Position numbers and translations under genes: made by a program. Below the pieces are notes generated by a model that saw only the letters and a program-made list of their open reading frames with translations, was not told the DNA's origin and ran no database searches. This document shows, in pieces, positions 27,378 through 36,534 of a DNA stretch of 64,000 nucleotides; positions within the stretch are counted from its first letter, which is position 1; each line of letters begins with the position of its first letter. The stretch is taken from contig NZ_LR134352.1 in NCBI RefSeq assembly GCF_900637185.1, positions 4,020,001-4,084,000 on the forward strand, given 5' to 3'. This stretch comes from Nocardia asteroides. GTDB taxonomy: Bacteria; Actinomycetota; Actinomycetes; Mycobacteriales; Mycobacteriaceae.

Positions 27378-27733
27378 GAGTCGCTTCCGCGCCGTCGTCG
27401 TTCGGGGAGCGAGATCTCGCGGGCGCTGTAGCGCTGCGGACCCATATGGCCCGGCGCGTGCCCGCCGCGCCCGTAATCCCGCTCGATCCGCTGCTCGCGG
27501 TGATGCTCGAACACCAGCGCCGCCGCGCCGCCGACCAGCAACAGCGCGGTGGCCACCCCGGCGACCAGCGCCCAGCCGGTGTGCCCGGTACCGGCGGCGA
27601 CCAGCGTGCAGGCCAGGCCCACCACGCCGGCCGCGCACGCGATGATGCCGGGAACGTTGTAGTCGTCGGCGAGCAGATCGCCCGCCTGGGCATGCCAGGG
27701 TGGCTGGTCTGCCGGAGTGGTGCTGCCGGACAT
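27374..27733 (-). CDS. Small two-helix membrane protein of unknown function
   Basis: A 119-residue protein with a polar N-terminus (PPWHAQAGDLLADDYNVPG), two hydrophobic helices (about residues 29-50 and 53-75: GIIACAAGVVGLACTLVAAG and GWALVAGVATALLLVGGAA), and a charged C-terminal tail rich in Arg and His. A strong ribosome-binding site (CGAGGAGGA) lies upstream of the ATG. It resembles small, uncharacterised actinobacterial membrane proteins (the UsfY-like sort is a guess). The stop codon overlaps that of the convergent TetR gene. Confidence 0.75.
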   Translation of the reverse strand: MSGSTTPADQPPWHAQAGDLLADDYNVPGIIACAAGVVGLACTLVAAGTGHTGWALVAGVATALLLVGGAAALVFEHHREQRIERDYGRGGHAPGHMGPQRYSAREISLPERRRRGSDS

Positions 27734-27991
27734 GACGTCCTCCTCGCGAACTCGGGGTGCGCGCTGTGGTCCACCTGATGACCAGCATGGACCCGTAGCG
27801 GTCGCCCAGGCAAAGGTGTTTGCCGGTTCGTTACCCGTGTCCATGCCCCTGGATGAGGGGTCCCGGCGCAGGTGGGCGCATTTGTCGTTTGCACTGACCG
27901 ACCGGTCTCGAGTCCCTATCCTCTTCGCGTAACCCGGCGTCGCAAGGTGTTCGTTTCGCGCCGGGGGGGATTGGAGAGGGACCCGGGGTTG

Positions 27992-28687
27992 ATGGCACGG
28001 TACGACGAATGGGACGACGACCCCGAGGAGGATCGCGACGATCGGCGCTGGAACGGTCAGCGCTGGCCGCACGCCGCACCGGCCGACGGTGGGCAGAACA
28101 CGGGCCGCGGTGACCACCCGCGGGTGAACCCGTACGCGATGGTGGCGCTGGCCGCCGCGCTGGTCTTGCTGTTCCCGATCGCGATCGTGTTCGGGCTGCT
28201 GTCGTTCGGGCATCCGCGCGGCCGCGGGATCGCGACGTTCGCGCTGCTGCTCGGCATCGCCGAGGTCGCGGTGGTGGCCACGGTGGCGATGGTGGTGTTC
28301 GGTGGGCTCGAGCTCGAGGTCCCGACGCTGGCCCAGACGACCACCACGGCCTCGGTCACGACGGTCGTGTCGTCGCACGGCGCGCCGACCGCGACGGGAA
28401 CGGTGCCGGTGGTGGCCCCGGCGGGCACCGTGGTCGAGAAAGGCACGCCCTGCTCGGCGGACCGGGCCGGGCTGCTCGGCGTGGCTGCCGACGGTGCCAC
28501 GTTGCTGTGCCTGCGGGCCGACGGGAACTACACCTGGTCGGGCCCGTTCAAGGTGTCCGGGTCGTACTACAGCGCCGGCGCGCGCTGCGATCCGGCCGTC
28601 GACAAGTCGGGTCGCACCTCCGACAACCGCGCACTGGTGTGCGAGGGCAAGGCGGGCGCGGCCACCTGGGTGCCCTGGACCGAATAG
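27992..28687 (+). CDS. DUF4190-like membrane-anchored protein
   Basis: A 231-residue protein. Residues 1-45 are a hydrophilic, Asp/Arg-rich cytoplasmic head. Two hydrophobic helices follow at about 46-70 and 80-103 (YAMVALAAALVLLFPIAIVFGLLSFGHPRGRG, then ATFALLLGIAEVAVVATVAMVV), matching DUF4190. A Thr/Val-rich linker (QTTTTASVTTVV) leads to a C-terminal external domain with three or four cysteines (PCSADRAG, LLCLRADGNYTWSG, ARCDP, LVCEGKAG) that looks disulfide-bonded. Function unknown; envelope sensing or anchoring is plausible. A strong hairpin follows the stop. Confidence 0.8.
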   Translation: MARYDEWDDDPEEDRDDRRWNGQRWPHAAPADGGQNTGRGDHPRVNPYAMVALAAALVLLFPIAIVFGLLSFGHPRGRGIATFALLLGIAEVAVVATVAMVVFGGLELEVPTLAQTTTTASVTTVVSSHGAPTATGTVPVVAPAGTVVEKGTPCSADRAGLLGVAADGATLLCLRADGNYTWSGPFKVSGSYYSAGARCDPAVDKSGRTSDNRALVCEGKAGAATWVPWTE

Positions 28688-28693
28688 GGCGGT

Positions 28694-28728
28694 GCCGGTG
28701 ACACCGTGCCCGGCACGGTGTCACCGGC
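28694..28728. terminator. 16-bp-stem hairpin between convergent genes
   Basis: GCCGGTGACACCGTGC (28694-28709) is perfectly complementary to 28713-28728 with a 3-base loop. It fills most of the gap between the stop codons at 28687 and 28736, so it is a likely bidirectional terminator. Confidence 0.8.
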
Positions 28729-28735
28729 GCGTCGG

Positions 28736-29287
28736 TCAGGCTCGCAGCAGTGCGGCGAAGTCGGCGGGCAGTTCCTCGTCGGCGAGCTCGCGCAGCTCCA
28801 TCGGGCCGCCGCTGTAGGAGTCCTCGCCGATGATCATCAGATCCTCGTCGAAGGACCAGAAGATCACATTGCGCATCCGGATCAGGTAGTTCTTGTCGGC
28901 CTGGGCGAACTCGCCCGCCATCGGATGCTGCACCATCAGCGCGCCGGGCTGGATCATGGTCAGCCTGCCCTCGATGACGACGCAGTGGTCGTCGACGACC
29001 AATCGCTCGCAGAAGAACTCCAGCACATGGCCGTTGTGCTCGACGAGATTGCGGTAGTACTCGGTGACGCCCGCCCTGGTCTTCGGGCCGACATCGCCCG
29101 CGAGCTCCCAGAAGTGATAGTTCGTCGCCTCGCCGAGCGTGCCGACCAGGGTGTCCAGATCGCCGTCGCGTTCGGCGGCCGCGTGCACCCGCATGCGTTC
29201 GAGCATGGTGCGCTGGCGCGGGGACTCGGTGGCGGCGAGCCGCTCGGTGATGACGTCGACGAGGTGACTGCGGTTGAGCTCGATCAC
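28736..29287 (-). CDS. SnoaL-like / NTF2-fold protein
   Basis: A 183-residue protein with the NTF2-like arrangement: a helical start (RQRTMLERMRVHAAAERDGDLDTLVGTLGEA), then strands with TRAGVTEYYRNLVEHNG, CVVIEGRLTMIQPGALM and FDEDLMIIGEDSYSGG. The family covers polyketide cyclases and steroid-isomerase-like enzymes as well as non-catalytic binders. It is 40 bp downstream of the FadD-type synthetase gene, so it is likely in the same leftward operon and may act on the same acyl or ring-containing acid. Confidence 0.85.
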   Translation of the reverse strand: MIELNRSHLVDVITERLAATESPRQRTMLERMRVHAAAERDGDLDTLVGTLGEATNYHFWELAGDVGPKTRAGVTEYYRNLVEHNGHVLEFFCERLVVDDHCVVIEGRLTMIQPGALMVQHPMAGEFAQADKNYLIRMRNVIFWSFDEDLMIIGEDSYSGGPMELRELADEELPADFAALLRA

Positions 29288-29327
29288 GGGATGTGCCTTT
29301 CCTGGAGGGTGATTCGGTCGAGGGGAG

Positions 29328-30971
29328 TCAGGGGAGCAGCGACCGGCGGCCGTGCGCGGTGAAGGCGTCGGCGCGGGCGGTCCGGTCGGCGACGGTGAAG
29401 GGCCGGTAACCCGTGCCGGTCGCGACGAGCAGCGGGTCGTCGGTGAGCCAGGCCTGGCGGCGCAGCGCCTGTTTGTCGAGCTTTCCGGTGCCGGTCAGCG
29501 GCAGGTCGTCGACGATGCGGATCAGTCGCGGCCGCCATTTGGTGCCGAGGTCGGGCTGGCTGTCGAGGAAGCGGTCCAGCTCGGCGGGATCGAGCGACCG
29601 GCCGGGCAGCAGCAGCAACGCGGCCATCACCTCGTCGCCGGTACGCGGATCGGGGACGCCGTAGACCACCGCGGTCGCCACCGCGGGATGGCGGGCCAGG
29701 ATGCGTTCGATCGGCGCGGTGGTGAAGTTCTCGCTGTCGACGCGGATCCAGTCCGAACTGCGCCCGGCGAACCAGAAGTTGCCCTCGGCGTCGCGGTAGG
29801 CGAGATCGCCGGTCCAGTAGTCGCCGTCGCGGACCTTGTCCGCCATCGCGCCGGGATTGTTGTAGTAGCCCTCGAACCGGTCGCCCGCGCCACGCACGAC
29901 GATCTCCCCGATCGCCGCGGCGGCATTCCGCAATCGGCCGTCGGGGCCGAATTCGGCGATAGGGCAAGGGCTTCCGTCGGGATCGACGATCTCCAGGCCC
30001 ATCGCGGGGTCCGGCACGCCGAGCGCCCCCGGTGGCGTGGTCTCGGTCCGCAGGATCGTGCACACGCCTTCGGACGACCCGTACGACTCGACGATCCGGC
30101 ACCCGAACCGTCGCTGGAACTCCTCGCGATCACGCGTGGAGGCCTCGGTGCCGAAACCGAACCGCAGCTGATTGTCGGCTTCGCCCGGCTGCTCGGGCTG
30201 GGCCAGGACATAGGACAGCGCGCGACCGACGTAGTTGAAGAAGGTGGCGCCGAAGCGCTGCACGTCGGGCCGGAATCCCGAGGCGGAGAACCGCGGCCGC
30301 ATGGCATAGGTGCCGCCGACGGCCAGGATCGGCGCCCACGCCGCCATCAGGGCATTGCCGTGGAACAGCGGCATGGCGTTGTACGCGACGTCGTCGCGGG
30401 TGAGGCGGTGCACATTGAGCTGCCCGATGGCGGCGAGCCGCAGCGACGAGCACACCACCGCTTTCGGCGCTCCCGTCGAGCCGGAGGTGAACAGCAGCAG
30501 CAGCGTGTGTTCGAGGCCCGGCGGCGGCGCCGCGGTGTACGGGTCGCTCCCGGCGATCACGGTCCGGTACCGCTCACCCTCGACATCGATCACGTCGACA
30601 TCCGGCAGCTCCAGACCGTCGAGCAGGCCGCGACGGTTCGCGCCGACGATCAGGGTCTGGCAGTCGGTGCCGCGGATGTCGGCGGCCAGCTCCGTGCCGC
30701 GCCGCGTGGGGTTGACCCCGACCACGGTGGCGCCACACAGTGCCGCCGCCGCGATGAGCAGCAGGTACTCCGGGTCGTTGTCCATCAGCACGCCGACGTG
30801 CCACGGTCCCGGCCTGCGCAGGGCCGTGAGTGCCCCGGCTCGCTGGGCCGCTTCGGCGACGAAGGTGCGCCAGGAATAGACATCGTCGCCGAACAGCAGG
30901 GCGGGATGGTCGTCGTCGGCGCGGGCCAGCAGGAGCTCGGCGACCGAGCTGGACGCGAAGGTGGGTGTCAC
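29328..30971 (-). CDS. Acyl-CoA synthetase (FadD-type, AMP-forming)
   Basis: A 547-residue adenylate-forming enzyme. The P-loop is FTSGSTGAPK (161-170), followed by MPLFHGNALMAAW, ESYGSSEG (A5-type motif), YWTGDLAYRDAEGNFWFAGR (A7) and the catalytic lysine in TGTGKLDKQALRR near the C-terminus. It resembles FadD17/FadD8-type synthetases from mycobacteria that activate medium/long-chain or steroid-derived acids. It is divergent from a TetR gene with a 7-9-7 operator in between and is followed by the SnoaL-like gene. Confidence 0.93.
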   Translation of the reverse strand: MTPTFASSSVAELLLARADDDHPALLFGDDVYSWRTFVAEAAQRAGALTALRRPGPWHVGVLMDNDPEYLLLIAAAALCGATVVGVNPTRRGTELAADIRGTDCQTLIVGANRRGLLDGLELPDVDVIDVEGERYRTVIAGSDPYTAAPPPGLEHTLLLLFTSGSTGAPKAVVCSSLRLAAIGQLNVHRLTRDDVAYNAMPLFHGNALMAAWAPILAVGGTYAMRPRFSASGFRPDVQRFGATFFNYVGRALSYVLAQPEQPGEADNQLRFGFGTEASTRDREEFQRRFGCRIVESYGSSEGVCTILRTETTPPGALGVPDPAMGLEIVDPDGSPCPIAEFGPDGRLRNAAAAIGEIVVRGAGDRFEGYYNNPGAMADKVRDGDYWTGDLAYRDAEGNFWFAGRSSDWIRVDSENFTTAPIERILARHPAVATAVVYGVPDPRTGDEVMAALLLLPGRSLDPAELDRFLDSQPDLGTKWRPRLIRIVDDLPLTGTGKLDKQALRRQAWLTDDPLLVATGTGYRPFTVADRTARADAFTAHGRRSLLP

Positions 30972-30997
30972 GGGCGCTCCAGGTGAGGCGAATTACA

Positions 30998-31020
30998 TTA
31001 TGTTGTGACACGGAACATAA
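30998..31020. promoter_or_regulatory. Operator-like dyad between fadD-type and TetR genes
   Basis: TTATGTT (30998-31004) and AACATAA (31014-31020) are perfect complements separated by 9 bp, in the short AT-rich part of the divergent promoter region. The spacing suits a TetR dimer. Repression of both the synthetase gene and the regulator is inferred. Confidence 0.7.
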
Positions 31021-31103
31021 ATACTCGCGCGGAGCGGCGCACCGGTTTTCGCGATAATGGCACGCACAGGATTTCGCGACGCAGACGCAGGAGGCACCCG
31101 ACC

Positions 31104-31691
31104 GTGAGTGAGGCACCGCCCGCCGGGCGGCCGCGGGATGTCCGCATCGACGAGGCCGTGCTGGCCGCGGCTCGTGAGCTCGTGGCCGAGGTGGGCTACG
31201 CCGACCTGACCTTCCGCGCCATCGCCGAACGCGCGGGCACCTCGGTGCCCGCGATCCGGCGGCGCTGGGCCTCGAAGGCCCATTTGGTGCACGAGGCCGT
31301 CTATCCCGCCGACGCCGTCGCGGCGCCGACCGGCGCCGCCGATCTGCGCGCCGAGGTGCGCGCGGTGGTGGAACGCTGTCTCGCGATCGTCGGCTCACCG
31401 GCGGGACGGCGCGCCACACCCGCCCTGATGAGCGAGCTCATGGCCGATCACGCGCTCGAGGAGGAACTCAGCTCCCGGCTGCTCAGCGCGGGCTGGGACA
31501 CCCTCGCCGCGCGGCTGGCCGAGGCTGCCGCCCGCGGCGAGGCCCGGCCCGACGTCGACCTCGGGCTGTTCATCGAGATGGTCTTCGGCACCACCCTGGT
31601 CGCGATCGTGTTGCGCGGCCGGGCCGCGGTCGACGACGCGTGGGTGGACGAGGTGGTGCGCAGTATCGTCGACGGTCTCGCCGCGCGCTGA
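31104..31691 (+). CDS. TetR-family transcriptional regulator
   Basis: A 195-residue regulator. The DNA-binding part is RIDEAVLAAARELVAEVGYADLTFRAIAERAGTSVPAIRRRWASKAHLVHEAV, typical of the TetR_C_16-like group with an R-R-W recognition end. The C-terminal half is alanine-rich helices. The GTG at 31104 follows GCAGGAGG by about 10 bp. It faces the FadD-type synthetase, so acyl-CoA or the free acid is a plausible ligand. The stop is one base from the end of the convergent LigD polymerase gene. Confidence 0.9.
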   Translation: MSEAPPAGRPRDVRIDEAVLAAARELVAEVGYADLTFRAIAERAGTSVPAIRRRWASKAHLVHEAVYPADAVAAPTGAADLRAEVRAVVERCLAIVGSPAGRRATPALMSELMADHALEEELSSRLLSAGWDTLAARLAEAAARGEARPDVDLGLFIEMVFGTTLVAIVLRGRAAVDDAWVDEVVRSIVDGLAAR

Positions 31692-31692
31692 C

Positions 31693-32694
31693 TCAGTCGT
31701 CCTTCTTCGCCCGGCTCGGCTGCACTCGCGGCGGTTCGTTGGGCATCTTCGGGTACTGCGGCGGCCACGGTGCGTCCATCAGGCCCGTGGCCATGTCCCG
31801 CTCCGACATCGCCAGCAGCGGCTCGATCGACTGCGGGGTGCGACCTGCCCACGGGTCGCCCTGCGCGGCCAGCCGGGCCGGGACGGTGGCGAGGGTGAGC
31901 TCGTCGGGCACCACGGTCTCGAGGTCGGCCCAGGCGATCGGGGTGGAGACCTGTCCGCCCACCTTCGGGCGCACCGACCAGGCGCCGAACACGGTCTTGT
32001 GCGGCGCGTTCTGGTTGAAGTCGACGAACACCCGCGAACCGCGTTCCTCCTTCCACCACTGCGCGGTGATCCGGTCGGGATGCCTGCGTTCGAGTTCCCT
32101 GGCGAGCGCGACCGCGGCGGCCCGCACCTCGTAGCCGTCCCAGCGCGGCTCGAGCATCGCGTAGACGTGCAGTCCACGGGAGCCCGATGTCTTGATCCGG
32201 CACTCGATCCCGAGCTCGGAGAGCACGTCGCGGGTGAGCACGGCGGCATGGCGCAGATCGTCGAAACCGATACCGGGCGAGGGGTCGAGGTCGATCCGCA
32301 GCTCGTCGGCGATCCGCAGGTCCGGCACGTGGTTGGGCCACACATGGAAGCCCAGGCAGCCCTGGTTGACCGCCCACAGGATGTGCGCGAGGTCGTGGGC
32401 GACGAGGGCGTCGCTGGTGGTGCCGTTGGGAGTGGAGACCTCCACGGTGTGCAGCCAGTCCGGGGCCGTCTTGGGCACCCGCTTCTGGAACCACGACTTG
32501 CCCGAGGCGCCGTCGGGATAGCGTTCCAGCAGCAGTGGCCGCCCCCCGATCACCTCGAGCAGCGGTTCGGCGACGGACTGGTAGTAGCGGACCAGATCCA
32601 GTTTCGTCTCGCCGCGCTTGCTGAAATAGACCTTGTCCGGGTTGCTGATCGCCAGTGTCCGGCCGTCGACCTCGATGTCGACCGCGGCGCTCAT
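31693..32694 (-). CDS. LigD-type DNA polymerase/primase (non-homologous end joining)
   Basis: A 333-residue standalone polymerase domain of LigD (archaeo-eukaryotic primase fold). The catalytic metal ligands are seen in RIDLDPSPG (D135, D137), with SGSRGLHVY as the nucleotide-binding motif and a third acidic residue in VFVDFNQN. It adds templated or untemplated nucleotides, preferring ribonucleotides, at broken ends. In many actinobacteria this domain is fused to ligase and nuclease; here it is a separate gene overlapping the upstream ligase by 4 bp. Ku is not encoded in the window. The C-terminus is a basic tail. Confidence 0.95.
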   Translation of the reverse strand: MSAAVDIEVDGRTLAISNPDKVYFSKRGETKLDLVRYYQSVAEPLLEVIGGRPLLLERYPDGASGKSWFQKRVPKTAPDWLHTVEVSTPNGTTSDALVAHDLAHILWAVNQGCLGFHVWPNHVPDLRIADELRIDLDPSPGIGFDDLRHAAVLTRDVLSELGIECRIKTSGSRGLHVYAMLEPRWDGYEVRAAAVALARELERRHPDRITAQWWKEERGSRVFVDFNQNAPHKTVFGAWSVRPKVGGQVSTPIAWADLETVVPDELTLATVPARLAAQGDPWAGRTPQSIEPLLAMSERDMATGLMDAPWPPQYPKMPNEPPRVQPSRAKKDD

Positions 32695-33770
32695 CGCGCG
32701 CCGCCGAAGATCGCGTCGAGCTCGGCCGGAGCGACCTCGTCGAGCTGGGCGTAGGTGCACGACTCCGGGGTGCGGTCGGCGCGGAACCGGACCAGCCGGC
32801 CGCCGTGCCGGAACCGGCCCGACTGCACGTGTTCGTAGCGCACCTCGGCCACCAGCTCGGGCCGCAGCGGCTCCCAGGACAGGTCCTTGCCGCCGGTCCA
32901 GCGGCTCACCCCGCCGGGCATCTTGCCCTCGGCGTTGGCCTGGGCCACGGCGTCGGCCCAGTTCCGCCACGGATGGTCGGCCAGGGCGTTCTCGCGCAGC
33001 GGCGCCAGCTCGTCGAGCAGTTCCCGGCGCCGGACCGCGGTGAAGCTCGACGCGACCCCCACGTGGTGCAGGTGGCCCTCGTCGTCGAACAGCCCGAGCA
33101 GCAGCGAGCCGACCCCTTCGCCATCCTTGTGCAGGCGATATCCGGCCACCACGCAGTCGGCGGTGCGTTCGTGCTTGATCTTGAGCATCACCCGCTTGTC
33201 CTGCAGGTAGGGCAGGTCGTCGGCCTTGGCCATCACCCCGTCGAAACCTGCGCCCTCGAACCGGGTGAACCAGTCCTGGGCGACATCGGGATCCTGGGTG
33301 ATGGGGGTGAGGTGGATCCGGCCGGGCGCCGCGTCGAGCAGCGACTCGAGTTCGCGCCTGCGCTCGGTGAACGGCGCGGTGGTCAGATCGCGATCACCCA
33401 GGGCGAGCAGATCGAAGGCGACGAAGCTGGCCGGTGTCTCGGCGGCGAGCTTGGTGACCCGCGAGGCCGCCGGATGCAGCCGCTGCTGCAGCGTGTCGAA
33501 ATCCAGACCCTGATCGGTGACGACCACGATCTCCCCGTCGACCACGCAGCGCGGCGGCAGCGCCTCCTTCAGCAGGTCGGCCAGCTCGGGAAAGTATCGC
33601 GTGAGCGGACGGTCGTTGCGGGAGCCGAGTTCGATCTCGTCGCCGTCGCGGAACACGATGCAGCGGAACCCGTCCCATTTGGGTTCGTAGCTGAGCCCGG
33701 GTTCCCGGGGCAGCGACGGCGTCGACTTGGCCAGCATGGGGCGCACTGGCGGCAGCACCGGTAGATCCAT
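32691..33770 (-). CDS. ATP-dependent DNA ligase (LigC/LigD-type)
   Basis: A 359-residue ATP-dependent ligase. The adenylation lysine is K31 in YEPKWDGFRC (motif I), followed by LGSRNDRPLTRYFPEL (motif Ia/III region), VVDGEIVV (motif III), FEGAGFDGVMAKADD (motif IV) and MLKIKHERTADCVVAGY (motif V). The OB domain covers the rest. It lacks the phosphoesterase nuclease domain of full LigD. The 4-bp overlap with the LigD polymerase gene supports a joint role in end joining. Confidence 0.95.
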   Translation of the reverse strand: MDLPVLPPVRPMLAKSTPSLPREPGLSYEPKWDGFRCIVFRDGDEIELGSRNDRPLTRYFPELADLLKEALPPRCVVDGEIVVVTDQGLDFDTLQQRLHPAASRVTKLAAETPASFVAFDLLALGDRDLTTAPFTERRRELESLLDAAPGRIHLTPITQDPDVAQDWFTRFEGAGFDGVMAKADDLPYLQDKRVMLKIKHERTADCVVAGYRLHKDGEGVGSLLLGLFDDEGHLHHVGVASSFTAVRRRELLDELAPLRENALADHPWRNWADAVAQANAEGKMPGGVSRWTGGKDLSWEPLRPELVAEVRYEHVQSGRFRHGGRLVRFRADRTPESCTYAQLDEVAPAELDAIFGGAR

Positions 33771-33895
33771 CGATCCTCCTCGCGGGTGGTCTCACCCGTG
33801 TCGACGTCGCGAGCGCGCCCGATTCATCGGTGCGGCTTCGATCGTAGGGCGGCCCACCGACACCCGCGCGGACGTCGGGCCCGGCGGTGTCGCGC

Positions 33896-35845
33896 TCAGC
33901 TGTCGACGTGCACGTGCGGCCTGCGGGCCGGGTCGGGTTCGGCGCGCCGGATGATCTCCCTGGTCACCGGCGCGATCTCACCCGAGCCGAGGAACAGGAA
34001 CTCCAGGAACCGGGCGATCGGATCGCCCTCGGTCCATTCGAAGTAGATGTGCGGTTCCAGCCCGGTCCGGTCGCGGACGGCGAACAGGATGGCCGCGATC
34101 GAATTGGGCACCGCGGCCGCCTGCACACCGAGCACGCGATGCTGCCCGACCTCGACCGCGGTGACCCGCAGATCGGTGCTGAACTCCGAGGCGTCGGCCA
34201 CGTCCACCTCGAGGAACAGGACCGGGTCGGTGCGCGGAATGTGGCTCTCCCGGCGCTGCGCCGCTTCCTTCTCGGCGTACCGGTCGGGTGTCCGCTCGTG
34301 GACGTCGTGGGCGACGATCCGGATGACCCCGGTCGCGGCCGCCGCGTCGATCAACCGGGCGGCCGCCGCATCGAAACTCACCTCGATCGCCCGCAGTTCG
34401 AACGCCCGCCGTACCCGCGAGGCGAGCGAGACGCCGACGACGGCGAGGATGAACAGCGTCGCCAGGTGCACGCCTTCGGGCCGTTCGAAGACATTGGTGA
34501 TCGTCGTGTACACGAACACCGCGGTGACCACCGCGAACCCGATTGCCTTGCGGCGCTCGCCCTTCCGGTGCGCCGACAGGGTCACGGCCGCGGCGGCGGA
34601 GGTGATCAGCACCAGCACGCCGGTGGCGTAGGCCGCGCCCTGGGCGTCGACGTCGGCATCGAAGTACCACGTGATGCCGAAGGCCACGACCGCGAAGACG
34701 AGCACCAGCGGCCGGGTGGCGCGCGCCCATTCCGGCGCCATGCCGTAGCGCGGCAGATACCGCGGCACCAGGTTGAGCAGCCCGGCCAGCGCGGAGGCGC
34801 CGGCGAACCAGAGGATGGCGATGGTGGCCACGTCGTAGACGGTGCCGAACCCGTTGCCGAGGTACTCGTGGGCCAGATAGGCCAGCGCCCGCCCGTTGGC
34901 CGCGCCGCCGGGCTCGAACGCCTGCTCCGGGATGAGGACCACGGTGATGAAGCTGGACACGAGCAGGAATCCGCTCATGATCAGCGCGGCGGTGGTGAGC
35001 AGCTTGCGCGCGCCGATGATCCGCCCGCGCGGATACTCCGGGGTGTCGCCCGGCTCGCCCTTGATCAGCGGCATCACCGCGACGCCGGTCTCGAAACCGG
35101 ACAACCCGAGCGCGAGTTTCGGGAACACCAGCAGCGAGACGGCGATCATCATCCAGATGCTGCCGTGCTCGGTGGTCATGGCCTCGGTCCAGTCGATCAC
35201 CCGGTGCTCGCTGGTGAACACGTGCCACAGCCCGACCGCGCCGACGATCGCGTTGAGCGACAGGTACACCCCCACCAGAACCACCGCGATCCCGATCGCC
35301 TCGCGAAACCCCTTGAGGAACACGGCGGCGAGCAATCCGAGCAGTAGGAGCGTGATGATCAGCCGGGAATCCTGCCAGGCCGCGGGCGCGAACGGGTTCT
35401 CGATGATGTGGGCGGCGCCGTCGGTGGCCGACAGGGTCATCGTGATGACGAAGTCGGTGCAGGCGAAGCCGAGCAGGATCAGGATGCAGAACTTGCCCGT
35501 CCAGCGGGGCAGGGCGTCGGCGAACATCGCCAGCGACCCACCGCCGTTCGGGCTCTCGCGCGCGACCCGGCGGTACACCGGCAGCGCGCCGAACAGGGTG
35601 AGCGACACCAGGACCAGGGTCGCCAGCGGGGAGAGCGCGCCCGCCGCGACGGCCGCGATGCCGGGCTGGTAGCCGAGGGTGGAGAAGTAGTCGACACCGG
35701 TCAGGCACATGACCCGCCACCAGGACCGCTGCTGCGGGTCGGCCTCGTCGACCTTGCGCAGCGGGCCGGGATGCCGGGCGTGCTGGGGATCCGCGGCGCC
35801 TTCCAGCAGCCAGGCGGTGAAGCGCGAGTACTCGGTGCCGGTCAC
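33896..35845 (-). CDS. APC-superfamily amino acid permease with C-terminal extension
   Basis: A 649-residue permease with about 12 membrane helices in residues 50-490. Family landmarks are [34 protein letters not shown] (helix 1 with G-x-x-P), [20 protein letters not shown], and [18 protein letters not shown] hydrophilic C-terminal region of about 150 residues ([23 protein letters not shown]-type segments) follows and has no membrane segment. This longer form, with a soluble C-terminus, is found across actinobacteria. The substrate is not known. The upstream region is short (92 bp to the cold-shock gene). Confidence 0.87.
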   Translation of the reverse strand: MTGTEYSRFTAWLLEGAADPQHARHPGPLRKVDEADPQQRSWWRVMCLTGVDYFSTLGYQPGIAAVAAGALSPLATLVLVSLTLFGALPVYRRVARESPNGGGSLAMFADALPRWTGKFCILILLGFACTDFVITMTLSATDGAAHIIENPFAPAAWQDSRLIITLLLLGLLAAVFLKGFREAIGIAVVLVGVYLSLNAIVGAVGLWHVFTSEHRVIDWTEAMTTEHGSIWMMIAVSLLVFPKLALGLSGFETGVAVMPLIKGEPGDTPEYPRGRIIGARKLLTTAALIMSGFLLVSSFITVVLIPEQAFEPGGAANGRALAYLAHEYLGNGFGTVYDVATIAILWFAGASALAGLLNLVPRYLPRYGMAPEWARATRPLVLVFAVVAFGITWYFDADVDAQGAAYATGVLVLITSAAAAVTLSAHRKGERRKAIGFAVVTAVFVYTTITNVFERPEGVHLATLFILAVVGVSLASRVRRAFELRAIEVSFDAAAARLIDAAAATGVIRIVAHDVHERTPDRYAEKEAAQRRESHIPRTDPVLFLEVDVADASEFSTDLRVTAVEVGQHRVLGVQAAAVPNSIAAILFAVRDRTGLEPHIYFEWTEGDPIARFLEFLFLGSGEIAPVTREIIRRAEPDPARRPHVHVDS

Positions 35846-35937
35846 CGGTGCTCCTCCAGCGGTCGGTCCGGCGCTGCCGGAGACGAATCACTCGGGAGTC
35901 TAGGTGGCGCGGCCGGTTTCGCCGCGCAGGCGCGAGG

Positions 35938-36333
35938 TCAGCTGTCGAGCCAGCCGTGTTCGTCGGCGAAATGGGCGAACCGGTCGCGGATGGTGACGAT
36001 CTCGGCCGCGGTGAGCGCCGGCGACGCCTCGAGCAGCAATTCGGTGACCTGACGGCGCAGTTCCTCGGAGCTCAGCCGCTCGCCGCCGCCGTTGCGATCC
36101 TTGCGTGATTTCGGCGCGGGCGCCGAATGGCCGCCCACGGCCGTGAGGTTGACGGCCTTGGGGCCGCGATCACCCTCGGTGACGTCGAATTCGAACAACC
36201 GGCCCTGACGCAGCTCGTCCTCGTCGAGGCCGATGTCGTTGACATGAACGAAGACATCGGGCCCGCCGTCGTCGGGCCGGATGAATCCGAAACCCCGTGA
36301 CCCGTCGAACGACACCAATTTCCCGATGGACAC
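35938..36333 (-). CDS. Cold-shock-domain protein with C-terminal extension
   Basis: A 131-residue protein. Residues 1-65 form the cold-shock OB fold with RNP1 SRGFGFI and RNP2 VFVHV. The remaining part has a basic linker (SRKDRNGGGERL) and a helical C-terminus (SSEELRRQVTELLLEASPALTAAEIVTIRDRFAHFADEHGW). It binds single-stranded RNA or DNA. It is about twice the length of a plain CspA and matches the CspB-like longer form seen in mycobacteria. The GTG at 36333 follows GAGGAG. Confidence 0.92.
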   Translation of the reverse strand: MSIGKLVSFDGSRGFGFIRPDDGGPDVFVHVNDIGLDEDELRQGRLFEFDVTEGDRGPKAVNLTAVGGHSAPAPKSRKDRNGGGERLSSEELRRQVTELLLEASPALTAAEIVTIRDRFAHFADEHGWLDS

Positions 36334-36495
36334 CGACCAGCTCCTCGCTCCGCTTCCCGTGGCCACTCTAACGCGGCATTTGGGCGTTTTTCCGGGAAAG
36401 TGGACAGACGGCGACAACCAGGTGGTCCGCGGGCGGCCTGCCCGACCGGGCATGGTCACAATCCGGTAACTCTTCGTTCACATCCCCTCGTTAGC

Positions 36496-36515
36496 GTTCC
36501 GAAACTGTTCGGAAC
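36496..36515. promoter_or_regulatory. Perfect 8-bp dyad upstream of the condensation gene
   Basis: GTTCCGAA (36496-36503) and TTCGGAAC (36508-36515) pair perfectly over a 4-base loop, ending 5 bp before the GGAGG ribosome-binding site (36521-36525) of the condensation gene. It may be an operator or a leader hairpin that controls access to the ribosome-binding site. Confidence 0.6.
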
Positions 36516-36534
36516 GGTGTGGAGGTTGGTGCGA

